In this document: positions 35,547 through 47,249 of the stretch, piece by piece | Numbering within the stretch: the first letter of the stretch is position 1 | Layout: the number at the start of each line of letters is the position of its first letter | Source: Bacillus sp. Bos-x628 | Lineage (GTDB): Bacteria > Bacillota > Bacilli > Bacillales > Bacillaceae | Length of the DNA: 64,000 bases | Reading direction: 5' to 3' | NCBI RefSeq assembly: GCF_040500475.1 | Contig: NZ_CP159358.1 | Coordinates: forward strand, 248,001 to 312,000 | Made by a program: the position numbers and the translations under genes | The notes under the pieces: model-generated | Databases searched by the model: none | Told to the model about the DNA's origin: nothing | Seen by the model: only the letters and a program-made list of their open reading frames with translations

Positions 35547-35942
35547 ATGAAGAGAAGAACTGCAAGAGAAAAGGCGCTACAAACATTATTCCAAATTGAT
35601 GTCAGCAATATTGATCCGAAAGAAGCAATCACGCATGCTCTTGATGAACAAGAATCAGACCCTTTTTTTGAGGAGCTGGTTTTCGGTGTGCTTGAATACA
35701 AGGATAAGCTAGATGAAATGATTTCAAAGCATCTTGTGAATTGGAAGTTTGATCGTATTGCAAATGTAGACAGAGCCATTTTAAGATTGTCTGTTTACGA
35801 AATGGTTTATCAAGAAGATATTCCGGATAGTGTCTCAATGAATGAAGCCATTGAGCTGGCCAAACTGTTTGGTGATGATAAAGCGCCGAAATTTGTAAAT
35901 GGTGTCCTTTCGAATATTAAAAATGACCTAAAGCAGCAATAG
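35547..35942 (+). CDS. nusB: Transcription antitermination factor NusB
   Basis: A 131-residue all-helical RNA-binding protein starting [18 protein letters not shown]. It has [14 protein letters not shown] and [25 protein letters not shown]. With NusE (S10) it binds boxA of rRNA leaders. The second of two adjacent ATG codons (35547) is eight bases from GGAG and matches the B. subtilis N-terminus and length. First of a unit running into folD and xseA. Confidence 0.95.
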   Translation: MKRRTAREKALQTLFQIDVSNIDPKEAITHALDEQESDPFFEELVFGVLEYKDKLDEMISKHLVNWKFDRIANVDRAILRLSVYEMVYQEDIPDSVSMNEAIELAKLFGDDKAPKFVNGVLSNIKNDLKQQ

Positions 35943-35953
35943 GAGGATTTGAC

Positions 35954-36805
35954 ATGACAGCAACGATCATTGATGGGAAAGAAACAGCAAAAGAAAAGCG
36001 TAAGCAATTAGCACAAGAAGTAGAAGAGCTAAAACAAAAAGGCGTCACACCTGGTCTTGCCGTTATTCTGATCGGGGATGATCCAGCCTCACTTTCTTAT
36101 GTACGCGGGAAGAAAAAAGCAGCGGAAGCGATGGGTATGCACTTTCAGCTTGATCATTTAGATGCTTCTTTAACAGAAGAAGAATTGCTAAAGCTTATTG
36201 ATCAATATAATGCTGATGATCAATTCCATGGGATTCTTGTTCAGCTTCCACTGCCAAAACACATTTCTGAAAAAGCCGTCATTGAACGTATTTCACCAGA
36301 GAAAGATGTTGATGGTTTTCACCCATTAAATATCGGGAAAATGTTACTTGGGGAAGACACATTCCTTCCTTGTACACCAGCGGGTATTATTGAGCTGCTC
36401 AACAAAACAGGTGTTGATCTTTCTGGGAAAGAAGTTGTTGTGGTCGGACGAAGCAATATTGTTGGCAAACCTGTTGGTCAATTGCTCTTGAACGAAAATG
36501 CAACTGTCACCTATTGCCATTCAAAAACAGCTAATATTTCAGAACACACGTTAAAAGCGGATATTCTAGTTGTTGCCGTCGGTCGAGCAAACTTTATGAA
36601 AGCTGACCAAATAAAAGAGGGCGCTATTGTCATTGATGTAGGAGTGAATCGTTTGGATAATGGTAAACTTGTGGGAGATGTTGATTTTGAAGAAGCGAAA
36701 GAGAAAGCTTCATATATCACACCTGTTCCTGGCGGAGTCGGTCCAATGACCATTACCATGCTTGCACATAATACTGTCAAATCAGCAAAACGTACATTAG
36801 CATAA
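35954..36805 (+). CDS. folD: Methylenetetrahydrofolate dehydrogenase/cyclohydrolase FolD
   Basis: A 283-residue bifunctional enzyme. It oxidises 5,10-methylene-THF with NADP and hydrolyses the product to 10-formyl-THF. Seen: [11 protein letters not shown] with the catalytic Tyr and Lys, [39 protein letters not shown] (dinucleotide site) and PGGVGPMT. It uses the one-carbon units that GcvT also makes. TAGGAGG precedes the ATG. Confidence 0.97.
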   Translation: MTATIIDGKETAKEKRKQLAQEVEELKQKGVTPGLAVILIGDDPASLSYVRGKKKAAEAMGMHFQLDHLDASLTEEELLKLIDQYNADDQFHGILVQLPLPKHISEKAVIERISPEKDVDGFHPLNIGKMLLGEDTFLPCTPAGIIELLNKTGVDLSGKEVVVVGRSNIVGKPVGQLLLNENATVTYCHSKTANISEHTLKADILVVAVGRANFMKADQIKEGAIVIDVGVNRLDNGKLVGDVDFEEAKEKASYITPVPGGVGPMTITMLAHNTVKSAKRTLA

Positions 36806-36815
36806 GCTTTATTCA

Positions 36816-36844
36816 TTCATCCACCTGCATCTTGCTGGTGGATG
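36816..36844 (+). terminator. Hairpin between folD and xseA
   Basis: TCATCCACC and GGTGGATGA form a perfect nine-base stem with an 11-base loop, but only a short, delayed T-run follows. It may act as a partial terminator or an mRNA-stabilising hairpin within the operon. Confidence 0.5.
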
Positions 36845-36875
36845 AATGTGCGTTTTTGAAGAGGAGGAATACGTC

Positions 36876-38222
36876 ATGAGTGAAAGAGCCTTTGTGACGG
36901 TCACAGCCCTTACAAAATACATAAAAAGAAAATTTGATGTTGACCCTCATTTAGAAGACATCTGGATTAAGGGTGAGTTATCTAATGTAAAAATTCACTC
37001 TAGAGGTCACGTTTACTTCACCTTGAAAGACGAGCATGCTCGAATGCAAGCTGTCATGTTCCAGCGTTCTGCATCGAAGCTGCCTTTTTCACCAGAGAGC
37101 GGAATGAAGGTGTTAGTGCGCGGCGGAATCCAAGTATATGAGCCGAGCGGCAACTATCAATTATATGCAAAGGAAATGCAGCCTGATGGTGTGGGGGCGC
37201 TTCATCTTGCTTATGAAGAGCTGAAGAAAAAATTGGCAAGTGAAGGCTTATTTGATGTGCGATATAAAAAGCAAATTCCTGAATATCCAGAAGTAGTTGG
37301 CGTCATTACATCACCAACTGGTGCAGCGGTTCGTGATGTCATTACAACCATCAACCGGCGCTACAAGCAAGCCAAAATCATTGTGCTTCCGGCGTTAGTC
37401 CAAGGAGAAAATGCGACTCGTTCCATCGTTGAACGAATCAAAGAAGCAAACGAAAAAAAGCTGTGTGATGTCTTGATTGTCGGAAGAGGCGGAGGTTCGA
37501 TTGAAGAGCTTTGGGCTTTTAATGAAGAAGCAGTCGCAAGAGCAATCTTCGCTTCAGACATTCCGATCATTTCTGCGGTAGGACACGAAACGGACTTTAC
37601 GATCAGTGATTTTACCGCCGACATGAGGGCACCTACACCAACAGCAGCAGCCGAGCTGGCTGTTCCAAGTACAACCGATTTAATTGAACGAATCAAATCC
37701 ATTGATGTCCGCTTAACAAGGGCTGTGAAAAATCGATCCTCCCAAGCAAGGGAGCGACTTGTTGCTCTTCAATCTTCATATGCTTTCCGTTTTCCAAAAC
37801 GATTACAAGAGCAAAAGGAACAGCAATTCGATATGGTATACGACCGTTTTCAAAAACAACTGTTGAGACAGATAGAATTAAAACGTGGTCAACTTGAGCG
37901 CCAGATATACAAACTAAAACCTCTTCATCCAAAAGAGCAACTGCTTCAGGCGAAAAAACGTCATGCAAAGGAAACAGACCAACTCATCCGCGGGATGAAT
38001 GTACAATTAAAATCAATTCATTCGCAGTTCCAATCCGTTCTTGGTAAACTAAATGCATTAAACCCGCTTCAGGTGATGGAAAGAGGCTACAGTTTAGCTT
38101 ATAAAGAAGATGAACTGATTAAAAGCGTGAATCAAGTAGAAACGCAAGATCAACTGACGATTACGATGAAAGACGGACGTCTCATTTGCGAAGTGATTGA
38201 AAAGGAGGGGCAGTCATCATGA
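36876..38222 (+). CDS. xseA: Exodeoxyribonuclease VII large subunit
   Basis: A 448-residue protein. The N-terminal OB-fold ([23 protein letters not shown]) is followed by the catalytic domain with [31 protein letters not shown] and [14 protein letters not shown] long coiled-coil region (about residues 275-400) that binds many XseB copies comes last. It degrades single-stranded DNA. The ATG at 36876 follows GAGGAGG; the longer frame from 36846 begins inside the hairpin region. Confidence 0.95.
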   Translation: MSERAFVTVTALTKYIKRKFDVDPHLEDIWIKGELSNVKIHSRGHVYFTLKDEHARMQAVMFQRSASKLPFSPESGMKVLVRGGIQVYEPSGNYQLYAKEMQPDGVGALHLAYEELKKKLASEGLFDVRYKKQIPEYPEVVGVITSPTGAAVRDVITTINRRYKQAKIIVLPALVQGENATRSIVERIKEANEKKLCDVLIVGRGGGSIEELWAFNEEAVARAIFASDIPIISAVGHETDFTISDFTADMRAPTPTAAAELAVPSTTDLIERIKSIDVRLTRAVKNRSSQARERLVALQSSYAFRFPKRLQEQKEQQFDMVYDRFQKQLLRQIELKRGQLERQIYKLKPLHPKEQLLQAKKRHAKETDQLIRGMNVQLKSIHSQFQSVLGKLNALNPLQVMERGYSLAYKEDELIKSVNQVETQDQLTITMKDGRLICEVIEKEGQSS

Positions 38223-38479
38223 CAGAATCAAACAAAACAAAAAAAGAACAAATGACATTTGAAGAAGCAATGAAAGGTCTTGAAGAGATTGTAGGCAAGC
38301 TCGAAGAAGGAGACGTTCCACTTGAACAAGCCATTCATTATTTCCAAGAAGGCATGACACTTTCAAAGCTTTGTCATGAAAAATTACAACATGTTGAAAA
38401 GCAAATGGACTTCATTTTAAAAGAGGACGGTGAGCTCGCTCCTTTTTCAGTGAAGGAGGCAGATGCTGGTGACAAATAA
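38219..38479 (+). CDS. xseB: Exodeoxyribonuclease VII small subunit
   Basis: An 86-residue helical hairpin protein with [28 protein letters not shown], the family signature. It wraps the XseA coiled coil. It overlaps xseA by ATGA and ispA by 11 bases, so the three are translationally coupled. Confidence 0.95.
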   Translation: MTESNKTKKEQMTFEEAMKGLEEIVGKLEEGDVPLEQAIHYFQEGMTLSKLCHEKLQHVEKQMDFILKEDGELAPFSVKEADAGDK

Positions 38480-39359
38480 ATTAAATGAATTTTTAATCAC
38501 ACGAAAACAGACCATTGAAGATTACCTATTTACATATGTTCAAAAATTACACATCCCAGAAAATCTGAAATCTTCTATGCTCTATTCACTAGAAGCAGGC
38601 GGAAAAAGGCTCCGTCCTATTCTTGTCCTAGCACTATTACATGCTTATGGGAAAAATGAGAAAGACGGTATACCGGTAGGCTGTGCAGTTGAAATGATTC
38701 ATACGTATTCTTTAATTCATGATGATCTTCCATGCATGGATGATGATGATCTCCGCCGAGGAAAGCCAACCAATCACAAAGTATACGGCGAAGCAACGGC
38801 TGTTCTTGCCGGTGATGCACTTTTAACCGAAAGCTTTCGCCTGATCACCTCTCATTTATCTGATCATGTACCCGCAGAGAAAAAGTTGAAAATCATAGAT
38901 GAGCTGGTACAGTCAGCCGGTGCGCGAGGAATGGTTGGTGGTCAATTTGATGATATGGAAGCAGAGCAAAAACAAGTATCTCTTGCTGAGCTAGAATCAA
39001 TCCACGCCCGAAAAACAGGAAAACTGCTGACATTCAGTGTGACTGCGGGTGCTATTTTAGCAGGCGCACCTGATGATGAAATCGAAAAGTTGAAAGAATT
39101 TAGCTATCATATTGGGATTGCATTCCAAATACGTGATGATATTTTAGACCTTGAAGGAAGCGAAGAAAAAATAGGGAAGCGTGTAGGCTCTGATACAGCA
39201 AACGAAAAGTCGACATACCCTTCTTTATTAACGCTTTCAGGAGCAAAAGAAAAACTAGATGAGCATATGACTTGTGCGAAAGAGATTGTCTCAAAGCTTA
39301 AGCTAGAGCAGCACTTGTTGCATGATTTATGTGATCTGATTGCCTCAAGAGATCATTAA
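38469..39359 (+). CDS. ispA: Farnesyl diphosphate synthase
   Basis: A 296-residue trans-prenyltransferase that joins IPP to DMAPP and GPP to give farnesyl diphosphate. The first Asp-rich motif is [14 protein letters not shown] and the second is [17 protein letters not shown] binds IPP. The GTG at 38469 is nine bases after AAGGAGG and gives the B. subtilis length. An ATG at 38463 is only three bases from the ribosome site. It is followed by dxs, so two isoprenoid genes adjoin. Confidence 0.94.
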   Translation: MTNKLNEFLITRKQTIEDYLFTYVQKLHIPENLKSSMLYSLEAGGKRLRPILVLALLHAYGKNEKDGIPVGCAVEMIHTYSLIHDDLPCMDDDDLRRGKPTNHKVYGEATAVLAGDALLTESFRLITSHLSDHVPAEKKLKIIDELVQSAGARGMVGGQFDDMEAEQKQVSLAELESIHARKTGKLLTFSVTAGAILAGAPDDEIEKLKEFSYHIGIAFQIRDDILDLEGSEEKIGKRVGSDTANEKSTYPSLLTLSGAKEKLDEHMTCAKEIVSKLKLEQHLLHDLCDLIASRDH

Positions 39360-39510
39360 AAACAGCCTAGATTTGGGGGTTCTCAAGCAATTGTGGTAAA
39401 CTGTAAACAGCTTATCATGATGAGACAACTCTTATCCTTTTTTTGATTTGTGCAGGGATAAGGCATTATATATGTTTATAGAAATTTTGTTGAAAGCGAG
39501 TTGATCCTGA

Positions 39511-41412
39511 TTGGATCTTTTATCAATAAAAAATCCAACGTTCCTAAAGGGTATGTCAATTGCAGAATTAGAGGAGCTAAGTGCTGACATTCGTACGTTT
39601 TTAATTGAGTCACTGGCTAACTCTGGCGGTCACATTGGTCCAAATCTTGGTGTAGTCGAACTCACTATTGCACTTCATAAAGTATTTGACAGCCCGAAAG
39701 ACAAATTCCTTTGGGATGTTGGGCATCAGTCTTACGTTCACAAGCTATTAACTGGAAGAGGTGCGGAGTTTGATACACTTCGTCAATATAAAGGTCTCTG
39801 CGGTTTTCCTAAACGAAATGAAAGTGAACATGATGTATGGGAGACTGGTCACAGTTCAACCTCATTATCAGGGGCAATGGGTATGGCGGTTGCACGTGAT
39901 ATAAAAGGAACAGATGAATATATTCTCCCAATCATTGGAGATGGTGCATTAACGGGCGGTATGGCATTAGAAGCTTTAAACCATATCGGTGATGAAAAGA
40001 AAGACATGATTGTGATTTTAAACGACAATGAGATGAGTATTGCACCGAATGTAGGCGCAATTCACACGATGCTTGGCAGACTGCGGACAGCGGGTAAATA
40101 TCATTGGGTAAAGGACGAGCTCGAATATTTATTCAAGCGAATTCCTGCAGTGGGCGGAAAACTTGCCGCAACAGCAGAGCGCATTAAAGACAGCTTAAAA
40201 TACTTGCTTGTCTCCGGCATGTTTTTCGAGGAAATGGGATTTACCTACTTAGGTCCTGTAGATGGTCATTCCTATGAAGATTTATTTGAAAACCTTGAAT
40301 ACGCTAAAAAAACAAAAGGTCCTGTCCTTCTTCATGTGATCACGAAAAAAGGAAAAGGCTACAAGCCAGCAGAATCCGATAAAATTGGAACTTGGCATGG
40401 TACAGGTCCTTACAAAATTGATACAGGAGATTTTGTCAAACCGACAGCAGCGGCTCCGTCATGGAGCAGTCTGGTAAGTGAGACAGTTAGGAAACTTGCG
40501 CGAGAAGACGAACGAATTGTCGCCATCACACCGGCTATGCCTGTAGGCTCAAAGCTAGAAGGATTTGCAAAAGAATTCCCAGAGAGAATGTTTGATGTCG
40601 GGATTGCAGAGCAGCATGCGGCAACAATGGCAGCTGGACTTGCAACACAAGACATGAAGCCATTTCTGGCGATTTATTCAACCTTTCTTCAAAGAGCCTA
40701 TGACCAGGTGCTTCATGATATTTGCCGGCAGAATCTCAATGTGTTTATCGGTATCGACCGTGCAGGTCTCGTTGGAGCAGATGGAGAAACGCACCAAGGC
40801 GTGTTTGACATTGCTTTCTTGCGTCATATGCCGAATATGGTGTTAATGATGCCAAAAGATGAAAATGAAGGACAACATATGGTTCATACAGCAATTCAAT
40901 ATGATGACGGTCCAATCGCAATGCGCTTCCCGCGTGGGAATGGATTAGGTGTCAAAATGGATGAACAGCTAAAAACCATTCCGATTGGGTCATGGGAAGT
41001 TCTTCGTCCAGGTAAGGATGCTGTTATTTTAACTTTCGGTACAACAATTAAAATGGCATTGCAGGCAGCAGAAGAATTACAAAAAGAAGGGAAATCTATT
41101 CGTGTGGTCAATGCTCGTTTTATCAAACCGCTTGATGAACACATGCTAAATGATATATTATCCGAAGGGATTCCGATTTTGACCATTGAAGAAGCTGTTC
41201 TCCAAGGCGGTTTTGGAAGTGCAGTACTAGAATATGTACATGACAAAAAAGCATCACATATAAAGGTAGAACGTATGGGAATCCCAGATGAATTTATTGA
41301 GCATGGAAGTGTGGATGCGCTGCTCGAAGAAATTGGTCTGACAAAAACACAGGTTGCTCAGAACTTACGTGACCTGCTTCCCGCAGCACCAAGAAAAGGA
41401 ATTGGATCATGA
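39511..41412 (+). CDS. dxs: 1-deoxy-D-xylulose-5-phosphate synthase
   Basis: A 633-residue thiamine-diphosphate enzyme. It condenses pyruvate and glyceraldehyde-3-phosphate in the first step of the MEP isoprenoid pathway. Seen: [16 protein letters not shown], the ThDP motif [16 protein letters not shown]...NDN, the transketolase C-half ([31 protein letters not shown]) and a C-terminal domain from about residue 500. The TTG start gives the B. subtilis length. It overlaps the next gene by ATGA. Confidence 0.96.
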   Translation: MDLLSIKNPTFLKGMSIAELEELSADIRTFLIESLANSGGHIGPNLGVVELTIALHKVFDSPKDKFLWDVGHQSYVHKLLTGRGAEFDTLRQYKGLCGFPKRNESEHDVWETGHSSTSLSGAMGMAVARDIKGTDEYILPIIGDGALTGGMALEALNHIGDEKKDMIVILNDNEMSIAPNVGAIHTMLGRLRTAGKYHWVKDELEYLFKRIPAVGGKLAATAERIKDSLKYLLVSGMFFEEMGFTYLGPVDGHSYEDLFENLEYAKKTKGPVLLHVITKKGKGYKPAESDKIGTWHGTGPYKIDTGDFVKPTAAAPSWSSLVSETVRKLAREDERIVAITPAMPVGSKLEGFAKEFPERMFDVGIAEQHAATMAAGLATQDMKPFLAIYSTFLQRAYDQVLHDICRQNLNVFIGIDRAGLVGADGETHQGVFDIAFLRHMPNMVLMMPKDENEGQHMVHTAIQYDDGPIAMRFPRGNGLGVKMDEQLKTIPIGSWEVLRPGKDAVILTFGTTIKMALQAAEELQKEGKSIRVVNARFIKPLDEHMLNDILSEGIPILTIEEAVLQGGFGSAVLEYVHDKKASHIKVERMGIPDEFIEHGSVDALLEEIGLTKTQVAQNLRDLLPAAPRKGIGS

Positions 41413-42257
41413 CTTCAAAGAAAGAACGACTTGACGTTTTATTAGTCGAAAAAGGACTAATGGACACGAGAGAGAAAGCAAAACGAGCCATTATGGCAGG
41501 GATCGTTTACTCGAATGAAAATCGCTTGGATAAACCTGGAGAGAAGATCGACCGTGATACACCGCTTACCGTAAAAGGGAATCCTTTGAAATATGTAAGC
41601 CGCGGTGGTTTAAAACTTGAAAAAGCGCTAAAGGAATTTGACTTAACTGTAGAAGGGAAGCTGCTTATCGATATCGGCTCATCAACGGGCGGTTTCACAG
41701 ATTGTGCACTCCAAAATGGCGCAGTCAAATCATACGCAGTGGACGTTGGATACAATCAGCTTGCTTGGAAACTAAGGCAGGATGACCGTGTAATTGTCAT
41801 GGAACGCACCAATTTCCGTCATTCCGTTCCAGCGGATTTTACTGAAGGTTTGCCTGAGGTTGCGTCAATTGATGTTTCCTTTATTTCACTTAAGCTGATC
41901 CTCCCAGCATTAAAGCATATTCTTGTTCCGGGCGGTGACTGTATCGCTCTAGTCAAACCTCAATTTGAGGCAGGCAGGGAGCTTGTTGGGAAAAAGGGAA
42001 TTGTACGAGACCCTTTCGTTCACCTTGGTGTGCTAGAAGAAATAAATCAATTTGCTTCAAAGCAAGGATATGACGTAAAGAATGTTTCTTATTCACCAAT
42101 TACTGGCGGTGACGGGAACATTGAATTCCTGCTTCATTTGGTGCTTCGTCCAGATCAAGAGAAGAATACGGCTTTGCCGTTTTCAGCGCTCGAAGAGATA
42201 GTAAAAGAAGCCCATTTAGCACTGAAAGAAAAGAAAAACAATCCGAAAGCTGAGTGA
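41409..42257 (+). CDS. yqxC: TlyA-family rRNA methyltransferase YqxC
   Basis: A 282-residue protein. An S4 RNA-binding domain (residues 1-65, [22 protein letters not shown]) is followed by an FtsJ-like methyltransferase fold with [21 protein letters not shown] (SAM site) and [11 protein letters not shown]. The family includes TlyA, which 2'-O-methylates 16S and 23S rRNA and is also annotated as a hemolysin in older records. The activity in Bacillus is inferred from the family. Confidence 0.9.
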   Translation: MTSKKERLDVLLVEKGLMDTREKAKRAIMAGIVYSNENRLDKPGEKIDRDTPLTVKGNPLKYVSRGGLKLEKALKEFDLTVEGKLLIDIGSSTGGFTDCALQNGAVKSYAVDVGYNQLAWKLRQDDRVIVMERTNFRHSVPADFTEGLPEVASIDVSFISLKLILPALKHILVPGGDCIALVKPQFEAGRELVGKKGIVRDPFVHLGVLEEINQFASKQGYDVKNVSYSPITGGDGNIEFLLHLVLRPDQEKNTALPFSALEEIVKEAHLALKEKKNNPKAE

Positions 42258-42277
42258 GATCAGATCAATTGATACAG

Positions 42278-42308
42278 AAGGAATAATAGCTCGCTATTAT
42301 TCCTTTTT
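42278..42308 (+). terminator. Terminator of the nusB-to-yqxC unit
   Basis: A perfect 12-base stem AAGGAATAATAG/CTATTATTCCTT with a CTCG tetraloop and a T-run. Confidence 0.85.
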
Positions 42309-42425
42309 ACATGGCAAAAAGACGAGAATTGACAGTTTCTAACGTAATGCTTGTTTTTTAAAGTGCGCATCATATAACATAGAACGTAAAGACATTCTGA
42401 GAAGAAAACGCCTAGGGGGGTCAAA

Positions 42426-42875
42426 ATGAATAAAGGTCAAAGGCATATTAAGATAAGAGAGATCATTGCGAGTCAAGAAATAGAAACGCAAGATGAATTA
42501 GTAGATATTTTGAAAGCTGATGGATATAACGTCACACAAGCAACCGTTTCAAGAGATATTAAAGAATTGCATTTAGTGAAAGTGCCGACGAACAATGGAA
42601 CGTATAAATACAGTCTTCCTGCCGATCAACGATTTAACCCACTTTCAAAACTAAAGCGTGCCCTCATGGATGCATTCATTAAAATGGACGCAGCCAGCCA
42701 CTTAATCGTACTGAAAACAATGCCGGGCAACGCTCAGGCCATCGGTGCCTTAATGGATAATTTAGACTGGGAAGAAATCATGGGAACAATTTGTGGTGAT
42801 GATACCATTTTGATCATTTGCCGTACAACGGATGATGCTGAAACGGTCTCTACCAAAATTCTAGAGCTTCTATAA
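42426..42875 (+). CDS. ahrC: Arginine regulator AhrC/ArgR
   Basis: A 149-residue hexameric arginine sensor. A winged-helix N-terminus ([19 protein letters not shown], with the SR signature) is followed by the C-terminal arginine-binding domain ([26 protein letters not shown]). With arginine it represses biosynthesis and activates catabolism. A good ARG box is seen before artP at 62181, about 19 kb away. AGGGGGG precedes the ATG. It is followed by recN, the widespread Firmicute pair. Confidence 0.95.
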   Translation: MNKGQRHIKIREIIASQEIETQDELVDILKADGYNVTQATVSRDIKELHLVKVPTNNGTYKYSLPADQRFNPLSKLKRALMDAFIKMDAASHLIVLKTMPGNAQAIGALMDNLDWEEIMGTICGDDTILIICRTTDDAETVSTKILELL

Positions 42876-42911
42876 AAAGCGATAAGGATGACAAAAAGAG
42901 GTGTCAAATGA

Positions 42912-44645
42912 GTGTTAGCAGAACTAACCATTAAAAACTTTGCAATCATTGAAGAGTTAACGGTTTCATTTGAAAAAGGGCTCACGGTCTTAACGGGGGA
43001 AACAGGTGCAGGGAAATCGATTATGATTGATGCTGTTTCACTTCTCGTAGGAGGAAGAGGATCTTCTGAATTTGTTCGATATGGAGAAAAAAAAGCAGAG
43101 CTAGAAGGACTTTTTCTTGTGCCGGAACATCATCCAGTTTTTGCCTTGTGTGAAGAACAAGGGATTGAAGCGGCTGATGGAATGATAATCCTTCACCGCG
43201 ATATTAATAGCAACGGGAAAAGTATCTGCCGCATTAATGGCAAGCTAGTGACCATCTCACTTTTAAGAGAAGTAGGGAGGCTGTTGCTTGATATTCATGG
43301 GCAGCACGATAATCAGCTATTGATGGAGGATGAAAATCATCTGCACTTGCTAGACCAATTCGGGGAAGAAGAAATTGCACCTGCCTTGTCTCAATATCGT
43401 GAAGTATATGATCAATATATCAAGACCGCCAATAAGCTAAAGAAGCTGTCTGAAAATGAACAAGAAATGGTGCAACGATTAGACTTGTTGCAATTTCAGT
43501 TTAAAGAGATTGAAGCGGCTCAATTAGAGCCAGGTGAAGATGAAAAGCTTCAAGAAGAGCGCCACCAAATTAGTAATTACGAAAAAATCTATTCTTCTCT
43601 TCAAAATGCTTATAATGCTTTGCGTAATGAGCAAGGAGGGCTGGATTGGGTTGGCATGGCTTCAAGTGAGCTTGAGCAGGTATCTAATATCAACGATGAT
43701 CTAAAGAAGCTGTCGGAGCAAGTCTCGAATTCCTATTACTTATTGGAGGATTCAACTTTCCAAATGCGCGGACTGCTTGATCAATTGGAATTTGACCCAG
43801 CACGACTTGATTTTATTGAGTCTAGGCTAAATGAAATGAAGCAGCTGAAGCGAAAATATGGCTCAACTGTCGAGGAAATTTTAGAATATGCTGCAAAAAT
43901 CGAAGAAGAGATAGATCACATTCAAAATCGAGACAGCCACTTGCAAACGCTCAAAAACAAGTTGGATGCGATAAGTCGAGATGCATTACTGGAAGCACTT
44001 AACGTATCTGAACTTCGCAAAAAATGGGCCAAAAAGTTAGCAAAACACATTCAAGCTGAATTAAAGGATTTATATATGGAGAAGTCATCCTTTGATACGG
44101 ATTTTGCGATTCGCTATGCGCCTTTTGGCAGCAGTGATTGCCCATTTTTAGATGGAAAACCGGTTCAGCTTGGGAAAAACGGAATAGACCAAGTGCAATT
44201 TGTGATCTCAACAAATCCCGGTGAACCGATGAAATCTTTATCAAAAGTAGCATCAGGCGGAGAAATTTCACGTGTTATGCTTGCAGTGAAGAGCATTTTT
44301 TCTGCCAAACAAGATGTCACGTCCATTATTTTTGACGAAGTTGATACAGGTGTCAGCGGCAGAGTAGCACAGGCCATTGCTGAAAAAATTCATAAAGTTG
44401 CGGCAGGCTCACAAGTGCTATGCATCACGCATTTACCGCAAGTTGCTGCGATGGCTGATACACATCTGTTTATATCTAAACGTTCTAAAGCTGGACGAAC
44501 ATTAACAAGTGTGAAGCCATTAAGTCACGAAGAGAAAATCAATGAAATCGGGCGAATGATTGCGGGTGTTGAAGTAACCGAGTTGACAAAACAGCATGCA
44601 AAAGAATTATTACACCAAGCAAATAATGTTAAAACGACAGGGTAG
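42912..44645 (+). CDS. recN: DNA repair protein RecN
   Basis: A 577-residue SMC-like ATPase. Walker A is in LTGETGAGKSIMIDAVSLL (about residue 30). Two coiled-coil stretches (about 170-220 and 300-375) flank a shorter central part. The ABC signature SKVASGGEISRVMLAVKS and Walker B SIIFDEVDTGVSGRVA come last. It acts early in double-strand break repair. The GTG start lies 36 bases after ahrC, behind AAAGAGGTG. Confidence 0.96.
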   Translation: MLAELTIKNFAIIEELTVSFEKGLTVLTGETGAGKSIMIDAVSLLVGGRGSSEFVRYGEKKAELEGLFLVPEHHPVFALCEEQGIEAADGMIILHRDINSNGKSICRINGKLVTISLLREVGRLLLDIHGQHDNQLLMEDENHLHLLDQFGEEEIAPALSQYREVYDQYIKTANKLKKLSENEQEMVQRLDLLQFQFKEIEAAQLEPGEDEKLQEERHQISNYEKIYSSLQNAYNALRNEQGGLDWVGMASSELEQVSNINDDLKKLSEQVSNSYYLLEDSTFQMRGLLDQLEFDPARLDFIESRLNEMKQLKRKYGSTVEEILEYAAKIEEEIDHIQNRDSHLQTLKNKLDAISRDALLEALNVSELRKKWAKKLAKHIQAELKDLYMEKSSFDTDFAIRYAPFGSSDCPFLDGKPVQLGKNGIDQVQFVISTNPGEPMKSLSKVASGGEISRVMLAVKSIFSAKQDVTSIIFDEVDTGVSGRVAQAIAEKIHKVAAGSQVLCITHLPQVAAMADTHLFISKRSKAGRTLTSVKPLSHEEKINEIGRMIAGVEVTELTKQHAKELLHQANNVKTTG

Positions 44646-44665
44646 CTGGATAATTAGCTACCCTT
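44640..44665 (+). terminator. Hairpin after recN
   Basis: GGGTAGCT pairs with AGCTACCC around GGATAATT; the tail TTATTATG is only partly T-rich. It overlaps the recN stop. Probably a weak terminator. Confidence 0.5.
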
Positions 44666-44846
44666 ATTATGTTGTCTCAAATTCGCTGTATATACGCATG
44701 AAATCGCCTTTTTCTTTTATCAATTTATCCAATCATTTTCTAAACGACTCGGTTATAAATCCAAGCTAAGAAGGCAAAAGTAAAGATGTAGCCAAAACAA
44801 TCACATTGTTCTGGTGTGGGTAAGGAGCGAGGAGAGTGAAAAATGA

Positions 44847-46124
44847 ATGCCCGAAAAGATGAGAAAAGCCATTGGTGTAATTCTCCTTGTTTCTTTAATA
44901 AGTACAGGGTTTATGAGCATAGTGAAGCAATATGTCAGTATTCCAACGAATGTCACTGTATTTGAAAAAGAGCAGCAATCGATTAAAACATCAATTGAAG
45001 CTACAGCAAATGCCTCTTCAACTGCCTTTCGTCTGTCAGAGAAAAAGAATCAGCTTGAAGTGACTGGGCAAAAGGCTGGAAAAGCCGAAATTGTTTATGA
45101 TTTTAAAGGGTTTCCTATTAAGAAAACAAAAGTCGATGTTCTTCCAGAATTAAAAGTCGTTCCTGGAGGACAGTCCATTGGTGTCAAGCTCCATTCCGTT
45201 GGTGTTCTCGTTGTGGGGTTTCATCAAATCACAACGGCAGACGGCAAAAAATCGCCAGGTGAAGCCGCAGGTATTCAATCAGGGGATATGATTATGGAAA
45301 TTAACGGTCAAAAAATGGAGAAGATGAATGACCTCACCCCATTTATTCAAAAAGCAGGTAAAACAGGAGAAACACTTTCTTTACTGATTAAAAGAGATCA
45401 TAAAACGTTTCAAACAAGATTAACACCAGCAAAAGATGAAAGTGAAGGAATTTATCGCATTGGTCTCTACATTCGTGATTCCGCAGCAGGGATCGGAACC
45501 ATGACATTCTTTGAACCGACATCTAAAAAGTATGGTGCACTCGGACATGTAATTTCTGACATGGATACAAAAAAACCAATCATTGTCGATAACGGAGAAA
45601 TTGTGAGATCGACTGTGACCTCAATTGAAAAAGGGTCAGATGGTAATCCTGGAGAAAAATTAGCCAAATTCTCAACAGAACGAAAAACAATTGGTGATAT
45701 CTCACGCAACAGTCCATTCGGTATATTCGGTAAACTAACTGAAAAGCTCGAAAATCATGTAGTGGATAAACCACTTCCAGTCGCTTTATCGAATGAAGTA
45801 AAAGAGGGACCGGCAGAAATTTTAACGGTTGTCGATCATGATAAAGTGGAAAAATTTGATATCAAAATTGTCAGTACAACACCACAAAAGTTCCCAGCGA
45901 CAAAAGGGATGGTACTAAAGATAACAGATGAACGGTTGCTCAGCAAAACCGGCGGCATTGTTCAAGGCATGAGTGGAAGTCCAATCATCCAAAATGGCAA
46001 AATCATTGGTGCAGTTACTCACGTATTCGTGAATGACCCAACAAGCGGTTATGGAGTACACATTGAATGGATGCTTTCAGAAGCAGGGATTGACCTTTAT
46101 CAAAAAAACAAAAAAGCTAGCTGA
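44847..46124 (+). CDS. spoIVB: SpoIVB serine peptidase
   Basis: A 425-residue protein made in the forespore. It crosses into the intermembrane space and cleaves SpoIVFA to release pro-sigma-K processing. An N-terminal signal/anchor helix (residues 6-25) and a PDZ domain (about 100-190, ending near the [11 protein letters not shown] strand) precede the S55 peptidase domain. That domain has [12 protein letters not shown] (catalytic His) and [16 protein letters not shown] (catalytic Ser near 377). The ATG at 44847 matches the family start MPEKMRKA. An overlapping ATG at 44843 is in another frame. Confidence 0.95.
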   Translation: MPEKMRKAIGVILLVSLISTGFMSIVKQYVSIPTNVTVFEKEQQSIKTSIEATANASSTAFRLSEKKNQLEVTGQKAGKAEIVYDFKGFPIKKTKVDVLPELKVVPGGQSIGVKLHSVGVLVVGFHQITTADGKKSPGEAAGIQSGDMIMEINGQKMEKMNDLTPFIQKAGKTGETLSLLIKRDHKTFQTRLTPAKDESEGIYRIGLYIRDSAAGIGTMTFFEPTSKKYGALGHVISDMDTKKPIIVDNGEIVRSTVTSIEKGSDGNPGEKLAKFSTERKTIGDISRNSPFGIFGKLTEKLENHVVDKPLPVALSNEVKEGPAEILTVVDHDKVEKFDIKIVSTTPQKFPATKGMVLKITDERLLSKTGGIVQGMSGSPIIQNGKIIGAVTHVFVNDPTSGYGVHIEWMLSEAGIDLYQKNKKAS

Positions 46125-46127
46125 AGA

Positions 46128-46157
46128 AAAACTGCCGAAAATGAGGCAGTTTTTTTC
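46128..46157 (+). terminator. Terminator of spoIVB
   Basis: AAACTGCC and GGCAGTTT arms around GAAAATGA, followed by T residues. Confidence 0.85.
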
Positions 46158-46160
46158 TCC

Positions 46161-46343
46161 CTTACTTTCTAGGTAATCATGTTATAATATAGGAAAAAGA
46201 GATTTTTCGACAAAATGGAAAATGAAATGTTGTCAAATTGTATTTATCGTCGAATAGTTAAGAAAAACGTAGAAAAAGCTAGATAATGCTCTATTATTCG
46301 GAAATTTAAAGTTTTTTAAAGGGGATAGCTTGGTTTTGTCGAA
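46161..46343 (+). promoter_or_regulatory. spo0A control region with 0A boxes
   Basis: TATAAT at 46183-46188 with a weak CTTACT 16 bases upstream looks like the vegetative sigma-A promoter. Matches to the Spo0A box TGTCGAA follow: TTCGACA (46206-46212, reverse, exact), TGTCAAA (46231-46237), CGTCGAA (46248-46254) and TGTCGAA (46337-46343, exact). This arrangement fits the known autoregulation of spo0A, with a vegetative promoter upstream and a sporulation promoter downstream. I could not place the sigma-H promoter with confidence. Confidence 0.65.
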
Positions 46344-46403
46344 TTGAACACTCAGAAGAGAATTTCAAAAGAATAAAGGAATCGACATTGGGGAGGAAAG
46401 AAC

Positions 46404-47204
46404 GTGGAGAAAATTAAAGTGTGTGTAGCTGATGACAATCGAGAACTTGTTGGCCTTTTGACAGAGTACATTGAAGGACAAGAAGATATGGAAGTACTTG
46501 GCGTGGCGTATAATGGTCAGGAGTGTCTGACGTTATTTAAAGATAAAGAGCCTGACGTTCTCCTCTTAGATATTATCATGCCTCATTTAGACGGTCTTGC
46601 AGTACTTGAACGACTTCGTGATTCTGATATGACTAAACAGCCAAGTGTTATTATGCTGACGGCGTTTGGACAAGAAGATGTGACGAAAAAGGCAGTCGAT
46701 TTAGGCGCTTCCTACTTCATTTTAAAGCCATTTGATATGGAAAACCTTGTAGGTCATATTCGTCAAGTCAGTGGAAACGGCACACAAATCACACATCGAT
46801 CTTCATCTATCCAAAGCAGTGTCCTTCGAAACAAACCTGAACCGAAACGTAAAAACTTAGATGCCAGTATTACAACGATTATTCATGAGATCGGTGTTCC
46901 AGCCCATATTAAAGGGTATCTATACTTAAGGGAAGCCATTTCAATGGTTTACAATGACATTGAACTTCTTGGGAGCATCACAAAAGTTTTATATCCAGAC
47001 ATTGCAAAGAAATTCAACACCACCGCTAGCAGAGTGGAGCGAGCGATTCGTCATGCAATTGAAGTAGCTTGGAGCAGAGGAAATATTGATTCCATTTCTT
47101 CGCTCTTTGGCTATACTGTGAGTATGTCTAAAGCCAAACCAACTAACTCCGAATTCATTGCCATGGTTGCAGACCGCCTGCGTCTAGAGCATAGAGCAAG
47201 CTAA
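46404..47204 (+). CDS. spo0A: Sporulation master regulator Spo0A
   Basis: A 266-residue response regulator. The receiver domain (residues 1-120) has Asp10, Asp11, the phospho-acceptor Asp56 in [12 protein letters not shown], and the ILKPF lysine. A short variable linker (about 125-150) follows, then the DNA-binding sigma-like domain with the recognition region [22 protein letters not shown]. Phosphorylated through the phosphorelay, it controls sporulation, biofilm (through sinI) and competence. The GTG start follows GGGGAGGAAAG, as in B. subtilis. A rap-phr cassette follows. Confidence 0.98.
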   Translation: MEKIKVCVADDNRELVGLLTEYIEGQEDMEVLGVAYNGQECLTLFKDKEPDVLLLDIIMPHLDGLAVLERLRDSDMTKQPSVIMLTAFGQEDVTKKAVDLGASYFILKPFDMENLVGHIRQVSGNGTQITHRSSSIQSSVLRNKPEPKRKNLDASITTIIHEIGVPAHIKGYLYLREAISMVYNDIELLGSITKVLYPDIAKKFNTTASRVERAIRHAIEVAWSRGNIDSISSLFGYTVSMSKAKPTNSEFIAMVADRLRLEHRAS

Positions 47205-47217
47205 TACTTTACCACAT

Positions 47218-47249
47218 AAAAAGCGTTTCTTGATTGAAACGTTTTTTTA
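47218..47249 (+). terminator. Terminator of spo0A
   Basis: AAGCGTTTC and GAAACG arms around TTGATT, then seven T. Confidence 0.85.
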